Assembly (NCBI GenBank): GCA_033297075.1
Contig: MU858124.1
Span: forward strand, 62,001-126,000
DNA: 64,000 bases
From: Rhypophila decipiens
Taxonomy: Eukaryota; Ascomycota; Sordariomycetes; Sordariales; Naviculisporaceae
Direction of reading: 5' to 3'
The first letter of the stretch is position 1. Each line of letters opens with the position of its first letter. The notes beneath the pieces are model-generated. The model ran no database searches. It was not told the origin of the DNA and was given only the letters and a program-made list of their open reading frames with translations. The position numbers were made by a program, and so were the translations under genes. Positions 1-9,331 of the stretch are shown in pieces.

Positions 1-1340
1 AAGCTGGCAGGACCTTGGTCGCACAGAAGGGGACAATAACGACTGCCCAACTCTCTCATCGTTCACCCTTTGGAAACAGCAATACACGTAAGATGCAGGA
101 TCGTAACAGTCCCACGAGAGGCGATGATTCGAGACAGAATGGCCCAAGATGCTGCAAAGCACGGACCGCTCGGTGAAATAAACAACAATTGACCTCTTGT
201 AGCGGGTCTTAGAAACCTCGGTCCCTCCGGAGAGCTGGACGCTTCCGCAAATCCAGCCAAATCCAGCCAGTCTCGCCTCATGTACTCGGTCCGACCGACC
301 AGCCGAGCCCCAAGGTGTAAAGTCGGACCTGCCGCAGTCGCCCAGACGGTGAATTTCTTCTGAGGTGGCGTCCCAGTCTGTATCAATCAATCCCATCAGC
401 GTCTCAATGTCTTCCAACGGCTCCTCCTTCGCTGGGACCCAGACTCTGTTCGGGATGATGCCGAGAGGCCGTGCTGTGGCTTGGTCTTCCTCTGCAACAA
501 CGTCACATTGTGCCCATAGAGGTTCCCGCCCGAAGAGATGGGCCAAGCAATGGAACAAGTTGTCGGTCCTTCCACAAGCTCGGAGCCTCCGCAACGACCG
601 ATGAGATGAGTATTGCCGGTCTCTCCGCTGGGAATCGGACAACGCGGAGGAGTCTTCCGCCCCCTCCCGCCAAAGCCTAGTTTGGTTTGCGGGGTCATGG
701 TTTGGGTCCAGGGGGAGTAGGCCGTTGAGCTCATTTTGCCCCGAAAGATGAAGACGCAGGTCATTCAACAAGGTAATCGCACCAACTCCAGTTACCAATT
801 GCCCGGTCAATCACCCGGGACAAATCCGGAACCGATCCGCCGAGGACCAAACAGTCGGATGTCCCGAGACCATTCAATGCCCCAAGTGCGCTGTCTGGGG
901 TCATGACTCGACTGGCTGTACGGCAAAACCTAGTAGAGCAAAGTCGCCGCTGGAAATCAGGCACAGGTCAAGGGCAGTCAAGAGGAACCCATCCAGAATA
1001 TAATGATTCGAGAAGGCCTCAAAACATGGTATTCGGCTGGAGGCATCGCGTCTCCCTGATTGTCCTGGGGATTTTGCGCCTAATCCCAGTTAGCAGAGAG
1101 CTTGGTGCCCTCTTGGATTTTCCGAGCCTCGAGGACCGTTCCCGGATCTACTTGGGGATGGCCTCCATCAGCCCGAGGATAATTCGACCTTTTAGTTCTG
1201 AAGACACAGATCTCGGCCTCCTTGTAACCTCTATCTGAGTTGGAATAAGCCCTTGCATTGTTATGGGAACAATCGGGTAGATGACTTCCCCCTTTAATAC
1301 TACGAATGGGCCAAGACTGATAAGAGGCGAATTCAACGGC
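1..1340 (-). pseudogene. Partial or decayed gene at left edge, product unknown
   Basis: Read on the minus strand, about 260 codons from roughly position 783 down to position 1 contain no stop codon, and the frame runs off the window edge. That is long for chance at this base composition. Upstream the coding-like reading moves between frames: one frame is open to about 761 and ends in a stop, another covers about 1020-900, and a third covers about 1258-1083 with a single TAG at 1080-1082. The frame changes could be introns or indels, and the TAG could be a mutated CAG. I do not recognise a domain. It may be the 3' part of a real multi-exon gene cut by the window edge, or a degraded copy. Confidence is low because no start codon or splice model joins the pieces. 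Confidence 0.3.
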
Positions 1341-2533
1341 TTGTAAAAAGCAGGCTAGACGCGGGATGGAACTTTTGAGACTATATTGGTTTCTAGTTGC
1401 CGTCTTGGTTCTTTTTAATTTTAGTTTTGGATAGGGAAGTCCATGTCTACTTGGTTAAGAGAAGACTCTAAGGGAATAGATGTCAAGTTGCTATACTCTA
1501 TTCAATTCAATTAGCTAGTTGTACCCCAGATCCAGTTTTTCTCTTTTAGACCAATTCCAAGCCAAAACTAGCTTAGAATCCATTCCAGAAAAGAAAGATC
1601 AAGCCATGTAAAAAACAGCCTAGAAGACTTTCCAGGCCCCCTTCAAAGTTTCTGAGGCAACAATTACACCATTAGGGGTAGGGTCGAATCATGCCCATGC
1701 GAGTGACTTGCGATGCAAGGGTCAAGCGATGCCATGCACCTCGGAAACGGACCTCGTGAACATACCATGCAAGTCTTTTATGGACTTCAAAGTCCGAGAG
1801 ACGGAAGATCAATTGTTTTGAAGGTTAAACTCCAGTTGAGATGGAGAGGGCCGAGAAAGTAAATTTCCTTGGTATTGGTTTCTGACCGCATGGCCACTAA
1901 GATCAAGATCCGAGCCCTAGGCAAGGCGGATGTAAGGCCCGTACATATACCTATGTAACATCAGATGCAATACTCAGCTATCTTGTGGAACGCTGCTATC
2001 AACGGCCATTCTCTCACAAGAGGCAAGTAGCCATCGTAACAAAAGATGAATGTTGTCAATATATTTGCCTGATACTATAACAAAACATGATCCGAGCAAG
2101 TCCGAGATCGCGCCATTGCTACTTTGGATGTGTGACAGGCATCAGTCTAGCCAGCTCGCCTTCCGAATGCTGGCACCTACTATCGTCTCATTGTTTGTAA
2201 TTACATGTACATATCTTCAGACTTCTTCTTTGCTATGGCGAGACTATCTCAACCTCCGGCGAGATCCCATCGGGTTAGATCGAATATGACTACATAGATA
2301 AGCAACATCGTAGAAGCTACATGCACGTAGATGGAGCCATAGGGACAAGACAGTCAATGTAATTACGTCTTCCGTTTCTATAAAGATGGATATATTCCGC
2401 CCAATGCCCATATATCCCATCTAAGACAGCTCCCTAAAGCATATCACATTCATCTCTGATCACACCAGCTCTCCAAAACTCAGGTTCATCATCTCAAATT
2501 TCAACCAACGCCAACACCCTGAAAACAAGCAAC
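1341..2533. other. Intergenic, AT-rich then terpene synthase promoter
   Basis: No supportable gene. Bases about 1370-1680 are AT-rich. Bases 1740-2106 hold five copies of TCCGAG/CTCGGA (1740, 1793, 1909, 2091, 2101), the last two one helical turn apart. This is the likely control region of the downstream terpene synthase. Confidence 0.5.
2379..2384 (+). promoter_or_regulatory. TATA box of the terpene synthase gene
   Basis: TATAAA lies 150 bases before the predicted start codon, a usual spacing for a fungal TATA promoter with a roughly 100-base leader. CT- and CA-rich leader sequence follows up to the ATG. Confidence 0.5.
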
Positions 2534-3834
2534 ATGACAGCCCTCAGCAAACTAGACTCCGTCCCCGCTCTTCACAATGATCACAAGGACACGGCTAAAA
2601 ACGGGATCCCTCCCTCAAAGGTGGACACCTGGATCTACCCCCCGGAAGTCGAAAACGACCTCCAGGGCATCCCAGGCCTGTCAGACGAGGCGATTCGCGA
2701 GACCCTCGCGGCGTCATGGGAGTACACGCGGTGCGTGATACCGGCCTACACCAACTGGGATCGCTATATTGCCTTTTATCGAGTCATCATCATCGGGATC
2801 GTGGCCGAGTTCAACGGTTCCCTGATCGACGTTTCGAGCAGCGACCACATCCTCGGCTACGACATGGGTGAGCTCTACGATACCCTTTTTGGCGAGCTCC
2901 CTGGTTCTGCTCGTGACGAGATGGCGCGCGATTATCGGACTTTTCTGCTCACCACCGCCGAGAAGACCAGCAACAGGTCTGTTAAACCTTGCTCCTCCCC
3001 TTTTCCCAAATTATTCTGACGTTTGTGAATAGACGCGACTCGGAGCTCTTCAGACGCTTCGTCAACTCCCTAGCAACCTCGCCCAAAAATTGGTTCCGGA
3101 TCCGTGACGCAGACGCCCTGTCACGATTCACGCTGGTCGCTGCCCTGACGTGCAACGACTTTACTGACATTTGGTTTTCCGAGGACCAGTTCCAGATTCT
3201 TGCCGAGATAGCAGGTACACTGTACGACGCCGTGGCGTTCTTCAAGCACCGCGCCGAGGGCGAGACCAACAACACGTACGCGTACGTCGACCCGTCCCTG
3301 CGGGAAGACGCGTACCGCCGGGCCAGAGAAGTGCTCTGGGCGCTGGATGTCGCGTGGGCCAGGTCCCCCGGCCATTTGCACGCCATCAACTTTATCAGGC
3401 TGGTCGGTGGGCCGGTGCACATGATGATGCGCCGGTACCGGTTCATTGAGGACGGGCTGGTCATTGGGAAGCCCGAGACTGAGCAGGTGGTGGATTTGGC
3501 GAGGCATCATTACAAGTTGTGGAATAGGGTTGATTCATTGGTACGGCCTGAGGGGGGCGATGATGGGAAAGCCAAGGATGAGGGGAGTTATTTGGATGCC
3601 ATTCAGCAAAAGGATAGGCTGTTGTATGAGGGCTTGGCCGAGTTGCTGCAGGAAGAGGAGAAGTGCGGGCGGTGTCGGTACAAGCTGAGCTACGGCGCAG
3701 AGAGGTCGGGGCAGTTTGGCGGTGTTGAGCTCTGTGAGGAGTGTAGAAAGGGGTGGGGGGTCTACATTGCATCGTTGCCGCAGCGGGCTGCCGATGCGTT
3801 TCCAGAGATTCGGGGGACTCAGTTGCGGCTTTGA
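2534..3834 (+). CDS. BcABA3-type sesquiterpene synthase
   Basis: Two exons, 2534-2976 and 3033-3834, with a 56-base GT-AG intron whose phase fits, giving 414 residues. From memory of the family, the protein follows the Botrytis abscisic-acid enzyme BcABA3 over most of its length. BcABA3 makes alpha-ionylideneethane from farnesyl diphosphate and lacks the DDxxD and NSE motifs of classical terpene cyclases; I see neither here. Visible blocks are EYTRCVIPAYTNWDRY near residue 75, FLLTTAEKTSNRRDSELFRR across the splice, YDAVAFFKHRAEGETNNTYAY and GGPVHMMMRRYRF. The C-terminus has two CxxC pairs (Cys359/362 and Cys382/385) spaced like a zinc ribbon. It is probably cytosolic. A P450 and a sulfotransferase-like gene follow on the same strand. 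The family call is firm; the exact product is not known. Confidence 0.85.
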
Positions 3835-4421
3835 TGCGTTATGACAGTGGCGAGGAGAGGAAGGGGGAAAGAGGTGACTCGGAGTTACGGTACCATGAAA
3901 GGGGACTGTAGTGTTAAGCGTGATAACCATATTTTGCGCTCTTCTTCCTCTACCAGAGAATTAGGTCTTTACACATGAAATATGCAGTGTTCTTTCTCTC
4001 CAAGGCAGCCCTCGTAGGTCTAGACCAGTCTATCCTATACGTTGCCTAACCTGACTTGTAGTGCATATGTGTGGATCATAGATTCCGGTGCAACCTTCAA
4101 CCTCCTCGGAAGCACCCCACTCGATCCGCATATGTACGAACATTCGATCCTGTCACGCCGCAATGGGAGTCCGAGAGTCTATCGTGGACAGTCTCGGACT
4201 ATTCTCGTTCTTATCGATACGATTACGACCTATCCATTGGGGTTGTGGAACAGAGCAGTCGGCCACTGCTAGCTATCCAGCCTATCCTCAGCGCTGATAA
4301 CCATATCTCGTCCATGAATACGATCGTGCTCGTTACTTTACATATTCAACGGCACTGTTCCAACCGCAGCAACATTTACTACCACCCACATCTCATTGCA
4401 TTCCATCTGAGCCCTAGTAAA
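3835..4421. other. Intergenic between terpene synthase and P450
   Basis: 587 bases with no gene. Four TCCGAG/CTCGGA hexamers occur at 3878, 4105, 4170 and 4193. The last two form a perfect inverted repeat, described separately. Confidence 0.5.
4169..4199. promoter_or_regulatory. Perfect inverted repeat, candidate regulator site
   Basis: GTCCGAGA at 4169-4176 is matched by its exact reverse complement TCTCGGAC at 4192-4199, with 15 bases between. Paired CGG-type half-sites are typical of Zn2Cys6 fungal regulators, which bind as dimers. It lies about 220 bases before the P450 start codon. That it binds a regulator is inference. Confidence 0.4.
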
Positions 4422-6146
4422 ATGTTGGTCACCATCCTCGTCTGCTTACTTATCCTATACTACATCGTCGACGCCATCATCGCCTGGCGGAAACTACGCC
4501 ACTTCCCCGGCCCGTTCCTGGCATCCTTCTCCTTGCTATGGCTCTTCCGCGTCGCCCTCTCGGGCAAAGCGTACAAGATCCGCATGGCACTCCGGCACCG
4601 TTACGGCGAGGGCATGCTCATCCGCATAAGCCCCGACATGCTCATCACAGACGACCCAGGCATCTTCCAGCGGATCAATGGCGTGCACAACGGGTACAAT
4701 CGAGGTGACTGGTACTCTGTTATGCGGTTCGACCCGTACCAGCACACAATGATCAGCAGCACCGACACGGCATTCCACGACGACGTCAAGGCGCGCATGG
4801 CGGCCGGCTACACCGGCAGGGAGGTGCCTGCCATGGAATGCGAGATTGACGAGCAAATCGCTAATCTCAAGAGTCTGTTTGAGAGGAAATACCTCTCTAC
4901 TGACAGCGTGGTCAAGCCAATGGACTGGGGCTTGGTGGCCCAGTATTTCACCCTTGATGCGCTGACCAAGGTGGCTTTTGGGGACGCGTTTGGCTATCTT
5001 GAGACTGACTCGGATGTGTACGAGTACATCAAGACAGTGGAGGACAGCACGCTGTATTTTGCATTATGTTCAGATATTCCCTGGATAGGCAAGATACTTA
5101 CCTCGAGGCTTGTGTTGAGGCTCGCAGGACCGAGCGTATCTGATAGGACGGGACTCGGTGTGACCATGGCGTAAGTGCGTGTGCTAGTCTCTGTTTGTAA
5201 GAGGAGCGTGCTGACAGAAAATTGTCTGTCTTGTAAGTGTTGCTAAACAAGTGGTTTCGGCAAGATTTGACGGAAACCCAGAGGCACTCATCCAACAAGA
5301 CATGCTGGCAAGTCCCATTCCCCTGTCTGGGAAGAAACGAGTATTTTTGACAGACACTAGGGCTCCTTCATCCGCCACGGCCTCCCGCGAAGACAGTGCG
5401 AGGCCGAGCTGCCGACCCAACTCGTGGCAGGGTCAGACACGACCGCCAACTTTCTCCGCACGGCTCTCCTCTTTATCGCCACGATACCGCACGTATACCA
5501 TCGTTTACAGAATGAAATCGATGACGCGATATCTTCTGGTCAAATTTCCAACCCAGCCACAAACGTCGAGGCAAAGAAGTTGAGCTATCTGCAGGTATTT
5601 CACCGGTCTTCATGTGGTGAATCATGAACATGCTACTAACGCAACACAATATAGGCGTTTCTGTTAGAGTCTCTACGCTTCAGCCCTCCCATCTCGCTAC
5701 TTTTCCCAAAAGTCGTTCCCGCCAAAGGGGATATATTAGAGAGCAAATCGGTGCCGGGAGGGACTAAGATCGCCGTCGATTTCTGGTCTATGGGCCGACG
5801 CACCGATATATACGGCCAAGACGCCATGGCTTTCCGGCCGGAGCGGTTCCTCGATGCTACGCCCGAGAAGAGGGCTGTTATGGAAAGGACGACGGACCTA
5901 ATGTTTGGGTACGGGAGATATATGTGCCCGGGCAAGGCGATGGCGTGGCTTGAGATGAATAAGCTCTTTATTGAGGTTAGTATTTGCGGTTCGATGATAT
6001 GTATATCATGTGCTAAAGCTGTGGTTAAGCTTCTCCGCGATTTCGACTTTCAGGTTTTGGATCCCGAGATGCCTCTCACTCGGTCGCACCACGCCCTGTT
6101 TGTGGTCAGGAACATGCGGATGCGAGTCACCAAGAGATGCAAGTGA
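4422..6146 (+). CDS. Cytochrome P450, pisatin-demethylase-like
   Basis: Five exons: 4422-5170, 5238-5307, 5361-5594, 5655-5975 and 6030-6146, giving 496 residues. The start was chosen because MLVTILVCLLILYYIVDAII forms the expected N-terminal membrane anchor; longer in-frame starts would hide it. Motifs seen: LVAGSDTTANF (I helix), ESLR (ExxR), FRPERF, and the haem loop FGYGRYMCPG with Cys442. Intron 2 (5308-5360) is a GC-AG intron with donor GCAAGT; the junction restores an MLGSFIRHGL block. Intron 4 (54 bases) keeps the frame and has no stop, so its retention would still give an open protein. The sequence pattern resembles pisatin demethylase and the P450s of abscisic-acid-type clusters. 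Its place just after the terpene synthase suggests it oxidises the sesquiterpene at the ER. The substrate is inferred. Confidence 0.85.
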
Positions 6147-6938
6147 ACAATACCAAGTGTATGCGTGGGAAGAGTCGAGCGGAACGTTGCATGTCTTATA
6201 AACACCCCTATATTTGCTTAATAATGAGAATTGATGTTGGCACCCCTTATAGAAAGGCACATCAAAGTTTGCTGTTCGATGATCAGTCGATGGAGCAGAT
6301 GAAGGGCATGTGGGTAACCTGAGGGTAACGTCAACTTACAGCAAGCCAAGCTCCCGCAGATCATGGGATGCTCGATTCAGACTAATAATCTGAAAGTGGA
6401 GAATGGACTCGGATCGGTTTGGGTTGTCTTTTTATCTCCGAGGCCCTTCGAGGCACCGATTTCATGTTACACCCGGGCCTCCGCCAATGGTACTGGCAGT
6501 GCCTTTCCGTCCTTCGCCTTGAAGGATATATGATCCCGATAACATGCCTGCGAGGTTCTCGTTTTCATGTCGGTCGCCGCTGGCAGCAGCCCTTGATGCC
6601 TTGGTTCCTTGATGTTATCCCCGAGCTTCGCCATGTCGATTCTCCCGACCCCCGTCTATGGCAGTTGGATTGGGGTGCAATGTCGGTAGAGACGACCCTT
6701 TCCAAATGCCGAATGCCACCTTGTGATGCGAGGATCTTTATCTTATGTTTTAAATGATCATTTTAGTGGACAAGACGAAGTGACCAAAACAGGATATATA
6801 TAGGGTTTCATTCTGATGACAACATCCGAGCCATATATGTTGTCATCTTCTCTTTTACTCTCTTCAACCCCAAACCCTTCCGAAGATACTCTTGGCCAGT
6901 TCCGCCCAAATTACTTGTAACAAACAGGCAACACCTAA
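6147..6938. other. Intergenic upstream of the sulfotransferase-like gene
   Basis: 792 bases without a supportable gene. TCCGAG/CTCGGA hexamers occur at 6408, 6437 and 6825. The open stretch 6419-6757 has no recognisable domain and was not called. Confidence 0.5.
6795..6802 (+). promoter_or_regulatory. TATA box of the sulfotransferase-like gene
   Basis: TATATATA lies about 140 bases before the start codon, followed by a CT-rich leader. A TCCGAG hexamer sits 23 bases downstream of it. Confidence 0.45.
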
Positions 6939-7982
6939 ATGGCCACCAGCAGCCCAGACCAACTCCCTAGACGGCTCTTCCTAGTCAGCACCCCTCGAAC
7001 AGCATCCAACCTCCTAGTCCGGGTCCTAAACATCCAGAACCAGCCCGAAGTAGTCACCAACGAAAAATCAGGCTACTTCTTCTTCGAGCCCTACACAGTT
7101 GCCACCGCAAAGGGCTACTTTTCCAAGCCCGTCTCACAATGGGAACCCGACCAAAAGGCCGAATATCAAACCCTCCTCCAACAAGCCTTTGACAATCTCG
7201 AAGCCCATGGTGACCGGGCACAGAACGAACAAGGCAAAAGGATCCTCTGGACCAAGGAGCACGCCTTTTGGTTCGCTAACCCGGCTGCCGAATTTGATGG
7301 CACCTCGGACACGGCGCAGGACCGACCCTTCTCCCTAACCATGCCTGGATATTCCGCTGATGCAACTTTCTCCAAGCATAATAATACCCTCTTTTCGGAC
7401 AAGTACCTGTCCACCTGGAAATTTTCCTTTCTCATCCGGCACCCGGCACTAGCCTGGCCATCCATGTACCGCGCCTTGCAAGGGCTCTCGGAAATAGGCA
7501 TGATGGGCGAGCAACAAGCCGGCGCAATGAAAGCAGCCCAACTAGCCAACATGACCTACAAATGGACTCGATCTCTATATGAATGGTGTAGTGAGCATCA
7601 AGCACCGGGTGCAAACAAGCCTTTGATCCTAGATGCGCATGATATCATCCTTGATCCGGGGGTTGTACTCAAGTTCTGTGAAGAGACGGGGTTGGACAAG
7701 AGTGTCCTGCAGTTTGAGTGGGAGAGTCAGCCGACGGGAGAGTTTTGGCATGAGAATAGGGGGTATGTAAAGGACGCGGCTAACTTGATGACCGCTACGT
7801 TGAGAGGCTCGAAGGGGGTGATGAAGGATAAGGCGCCTTTGGAGATTGATATTGCCAAGGAGGCGGAGAAGTGGAAGGCCGAGTTTGGGAGAGAGACTGG
7901 AGAGAAGTTGGAGGTCGTGGTTAGGAAGACTATGGATGATTATGAGTTTTTGAGGGAGAGGAGGATGAAGATGACGGATTGA
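6939..7982 (+). CDS. Sulfotransferase-like P-loop protein
   Basis: A single exon of 347 residues. The N-terminus reads RLFLVSTPRTASNLLVRVL (about residues 11-29), which occupies the place of the 5'-phosphosulfate-binding loop in PAPS-dependent sulfotransferases. FSFLIRHPALAWPSMYRA in the middle matches the 3'-phosphate-binding region with its Arg-His-Pro. The C-terminal third is rich in charged helices. No signal peptide or membrane segment is seen, so it is probably cytosolic. Members of this fungal family are commonly annotated as sulfotransferase or P-loop hydrolase and occur in secondary-metabolite clusters. Here it follows the terpene synthase and P450 on the same strand, so it may modify a hydroxylated sesquiterpene. 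The activity has not been shown and the loop is not the textbook TYPKSGT form. Confidence 0.7.
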   Translation: MATSSPDQLPRRLFLVSTPRTASNLLVRVLNIQNQPEVVTNEKSGYFFFEPYTVATAKGYFSKPVSQWEPDQKAEYQTLLQQAFDNLEAHGDRAQNEQGKRILWTKEHAFWFANPAAEFDGTSDTAQDRPFSLTMPGYSADATFSKHNNTLFSDKYLSTWKFSFLIRHPALAWPSMYRALQGLSEIGMMGEQQAGAMKAAQLANMTYKWTRSLYEWCSEHQAPGANKPLILDAHDIILDPGVVLKFCEETGLDKSVLQFEWESQPTGEFWHENRGYVKDAANLMTATLRGSKGVMKDKAPLEIDIAKEAEKWKAEFGRETGEKLEVVVRKTMDDYEFLRERRMKMTD

Positions 7983-8491
7983 GTTGGGTTGTCAGAGCCT
8001 GAGGGCTACTTCTATCCTTAAGTTTGTCTACATGTACGTGACCTATTCCCAAGTCCCGTTGATTCACCCTTCGATATAACAAAATGTCCCATTCATATAC
8101 CATTTCCAAGCTTAACCCGAGATTCATTGTAGATAATACTAGAATATTAAGGATCTAGTCCTTGCTAAAAGGACCCGACCTTGCGCCCAAGCCATCGACT
8201 GAGCTAATGCGGAGAGCCAGAGTCGTGAGTGATGGATGATACGACTTGTCGTGACAACGAGAAGCCCGTTGCAAGCTGTTGGTCCTTCAAGTTCTGTTCA
8301 GCGTTGCCCTCGTCCACGCATCAGCGTCTGAATAAAATCCACTACCATCCGTTTGTTGTACCCTCGCTTGCGTATATTATTGTTCCAAGTTGTTGGCTGA
8401 TTTATTGTGAAGGTCCCAAAGTGTTGACTAGCCCGGCTCCGGAATCGGTACGGTTGAATGGTCGTGTGCGAGCTCTACTTTCTTCGTGGAG
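7983..8491. other. Intergenic
   Basis: About 500 bases between two gene 3' ends. I see no gene or RNA here. Confidence 0.5.
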
Positions 8492-9331
8492 TTACTGTGC
8501 GCCAACTCCACCGCTTCCTCTGGATATCGAACATCGCCAAACTCCTTGACAATGCCATCGCGGAACCATAGCCGGAACTGTCGAGCCAACAGCGCCCCCA
8601 AACCCGGCAGGCTTCCCACGCCTCTTGCTCTCCCTAGCCACATACCGCAGCTGGAAGAAGCCAAGGGCTAAAAAGAGGATTCCAAACACGACGGCCAGCG
8701 CAACCGGGAGCGGATCAATCGAACCATGTCCCACTGGCCCGGGGGTTGCTCCTCCACTAATCGAGCTAGTAGGACCGGCATTACTAGCACTTGTCGTCTC
8801 TGTGGTTTTGGAACTAGTAGGACCAGCGGTACTTGAGCTAGTTGTAACAACAGTAATCGGATTACTTGGGACGGCCAAAGATTTCTGCCCAGGGGGCCAA
8901 ACCTGCCCCCATTTGGGAATCTCATACAGCCTCGGTCTACCCTGCTCATTCGCCAGCGCGTCCACGCAGCACTGCGAGGTGTCGGGGTCACAGCAGACCA
9001 TGATGGCACGGTCAACAGACTTGCACATCCACAGCGGGACGTAATCACCAGAGTCCTGGCAGTTGTCAGAGCGCAGCTGCTGATGGCACGGCAGGTTCCA
9101 GCCTGGATCTGTGCAGCCCTGCGCGGAGATTTTGCCGTCATCGCCGTTGTTTAGACACAGGCCGTTTCTGGCGCATAGGTCGTCGGAAGAGCAGCAATGC
9201 GTGATGGGTTCGTCGGCGTCGCACGGAATGATGTTGGTGTTGGAAACCTCGTCCCCATTGAGATTGTAGCAGGTAGCTGCGGCGGCGGCAGCACAACTGC
9301 AGAGGACGAGTAGAATGTAATTGCCGTGCAT
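8492..9331 (-). CDS. Cysteine-rich membrane-anchored surface protein
   Basis: A single exon of 279 residues if translation starts at 9331, chosen because MHGNYILLVLCSCAAAAAAT makes a good signal peptide. An upstream in-frame Met (9433) would add 34 charged residues before it. The mature N-terminal part (about residues 20-140) is rich in cysteines, including paired CC (THCCSSDD, MVCCDPD, QCCVDA). A Ser/Thr-rich linker (about 165-215) likely to be O-glycosylated follows, then one membrane helix (PVALAVVFGILFLALGFF) and a basic tail of about 45 residues. This layout resembles fungal Mid2/WSC-type wall sensors, but the cysteine spacing is not that of a WSC domain, so the role in wall sensing is a guess. 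It lies next to the terpene trio but on the opposite strand. Confidence 0.65.
   Translation of the reverse strand: MHGNYILLVLCSCAAAAAATCYNLNGDEVSNTNIIPCDADEPITHCCSSDDLCARNGLCLNNGDDGKISAQGCTDPGWNLPCHQQLRSDNCQDSGDYVPLWMCKSVDRAIMVCCDPDTSQCCVDALANEQGRPRLYEIPKWGQVWPPGQKSLAVPSNPITVVTTSSSTAGPTSSKTTETTSASNAGPTSSISGGATPGPVGHGSIDPLPVALAVVFGILFLALGFFQLRYVARESKRRGKPAGFGGAVGSTVPAMVPRWHCQGVWRCSISRGSGGVGAQ

Noticed and set aside
6419..6757. Open reading frame of 112 codons between the P450 and the sulfotransferase-like gene
   Set aside because: No domain, no conserved pattern, and it overlaps likely promoter sequence with the shared hexamers.
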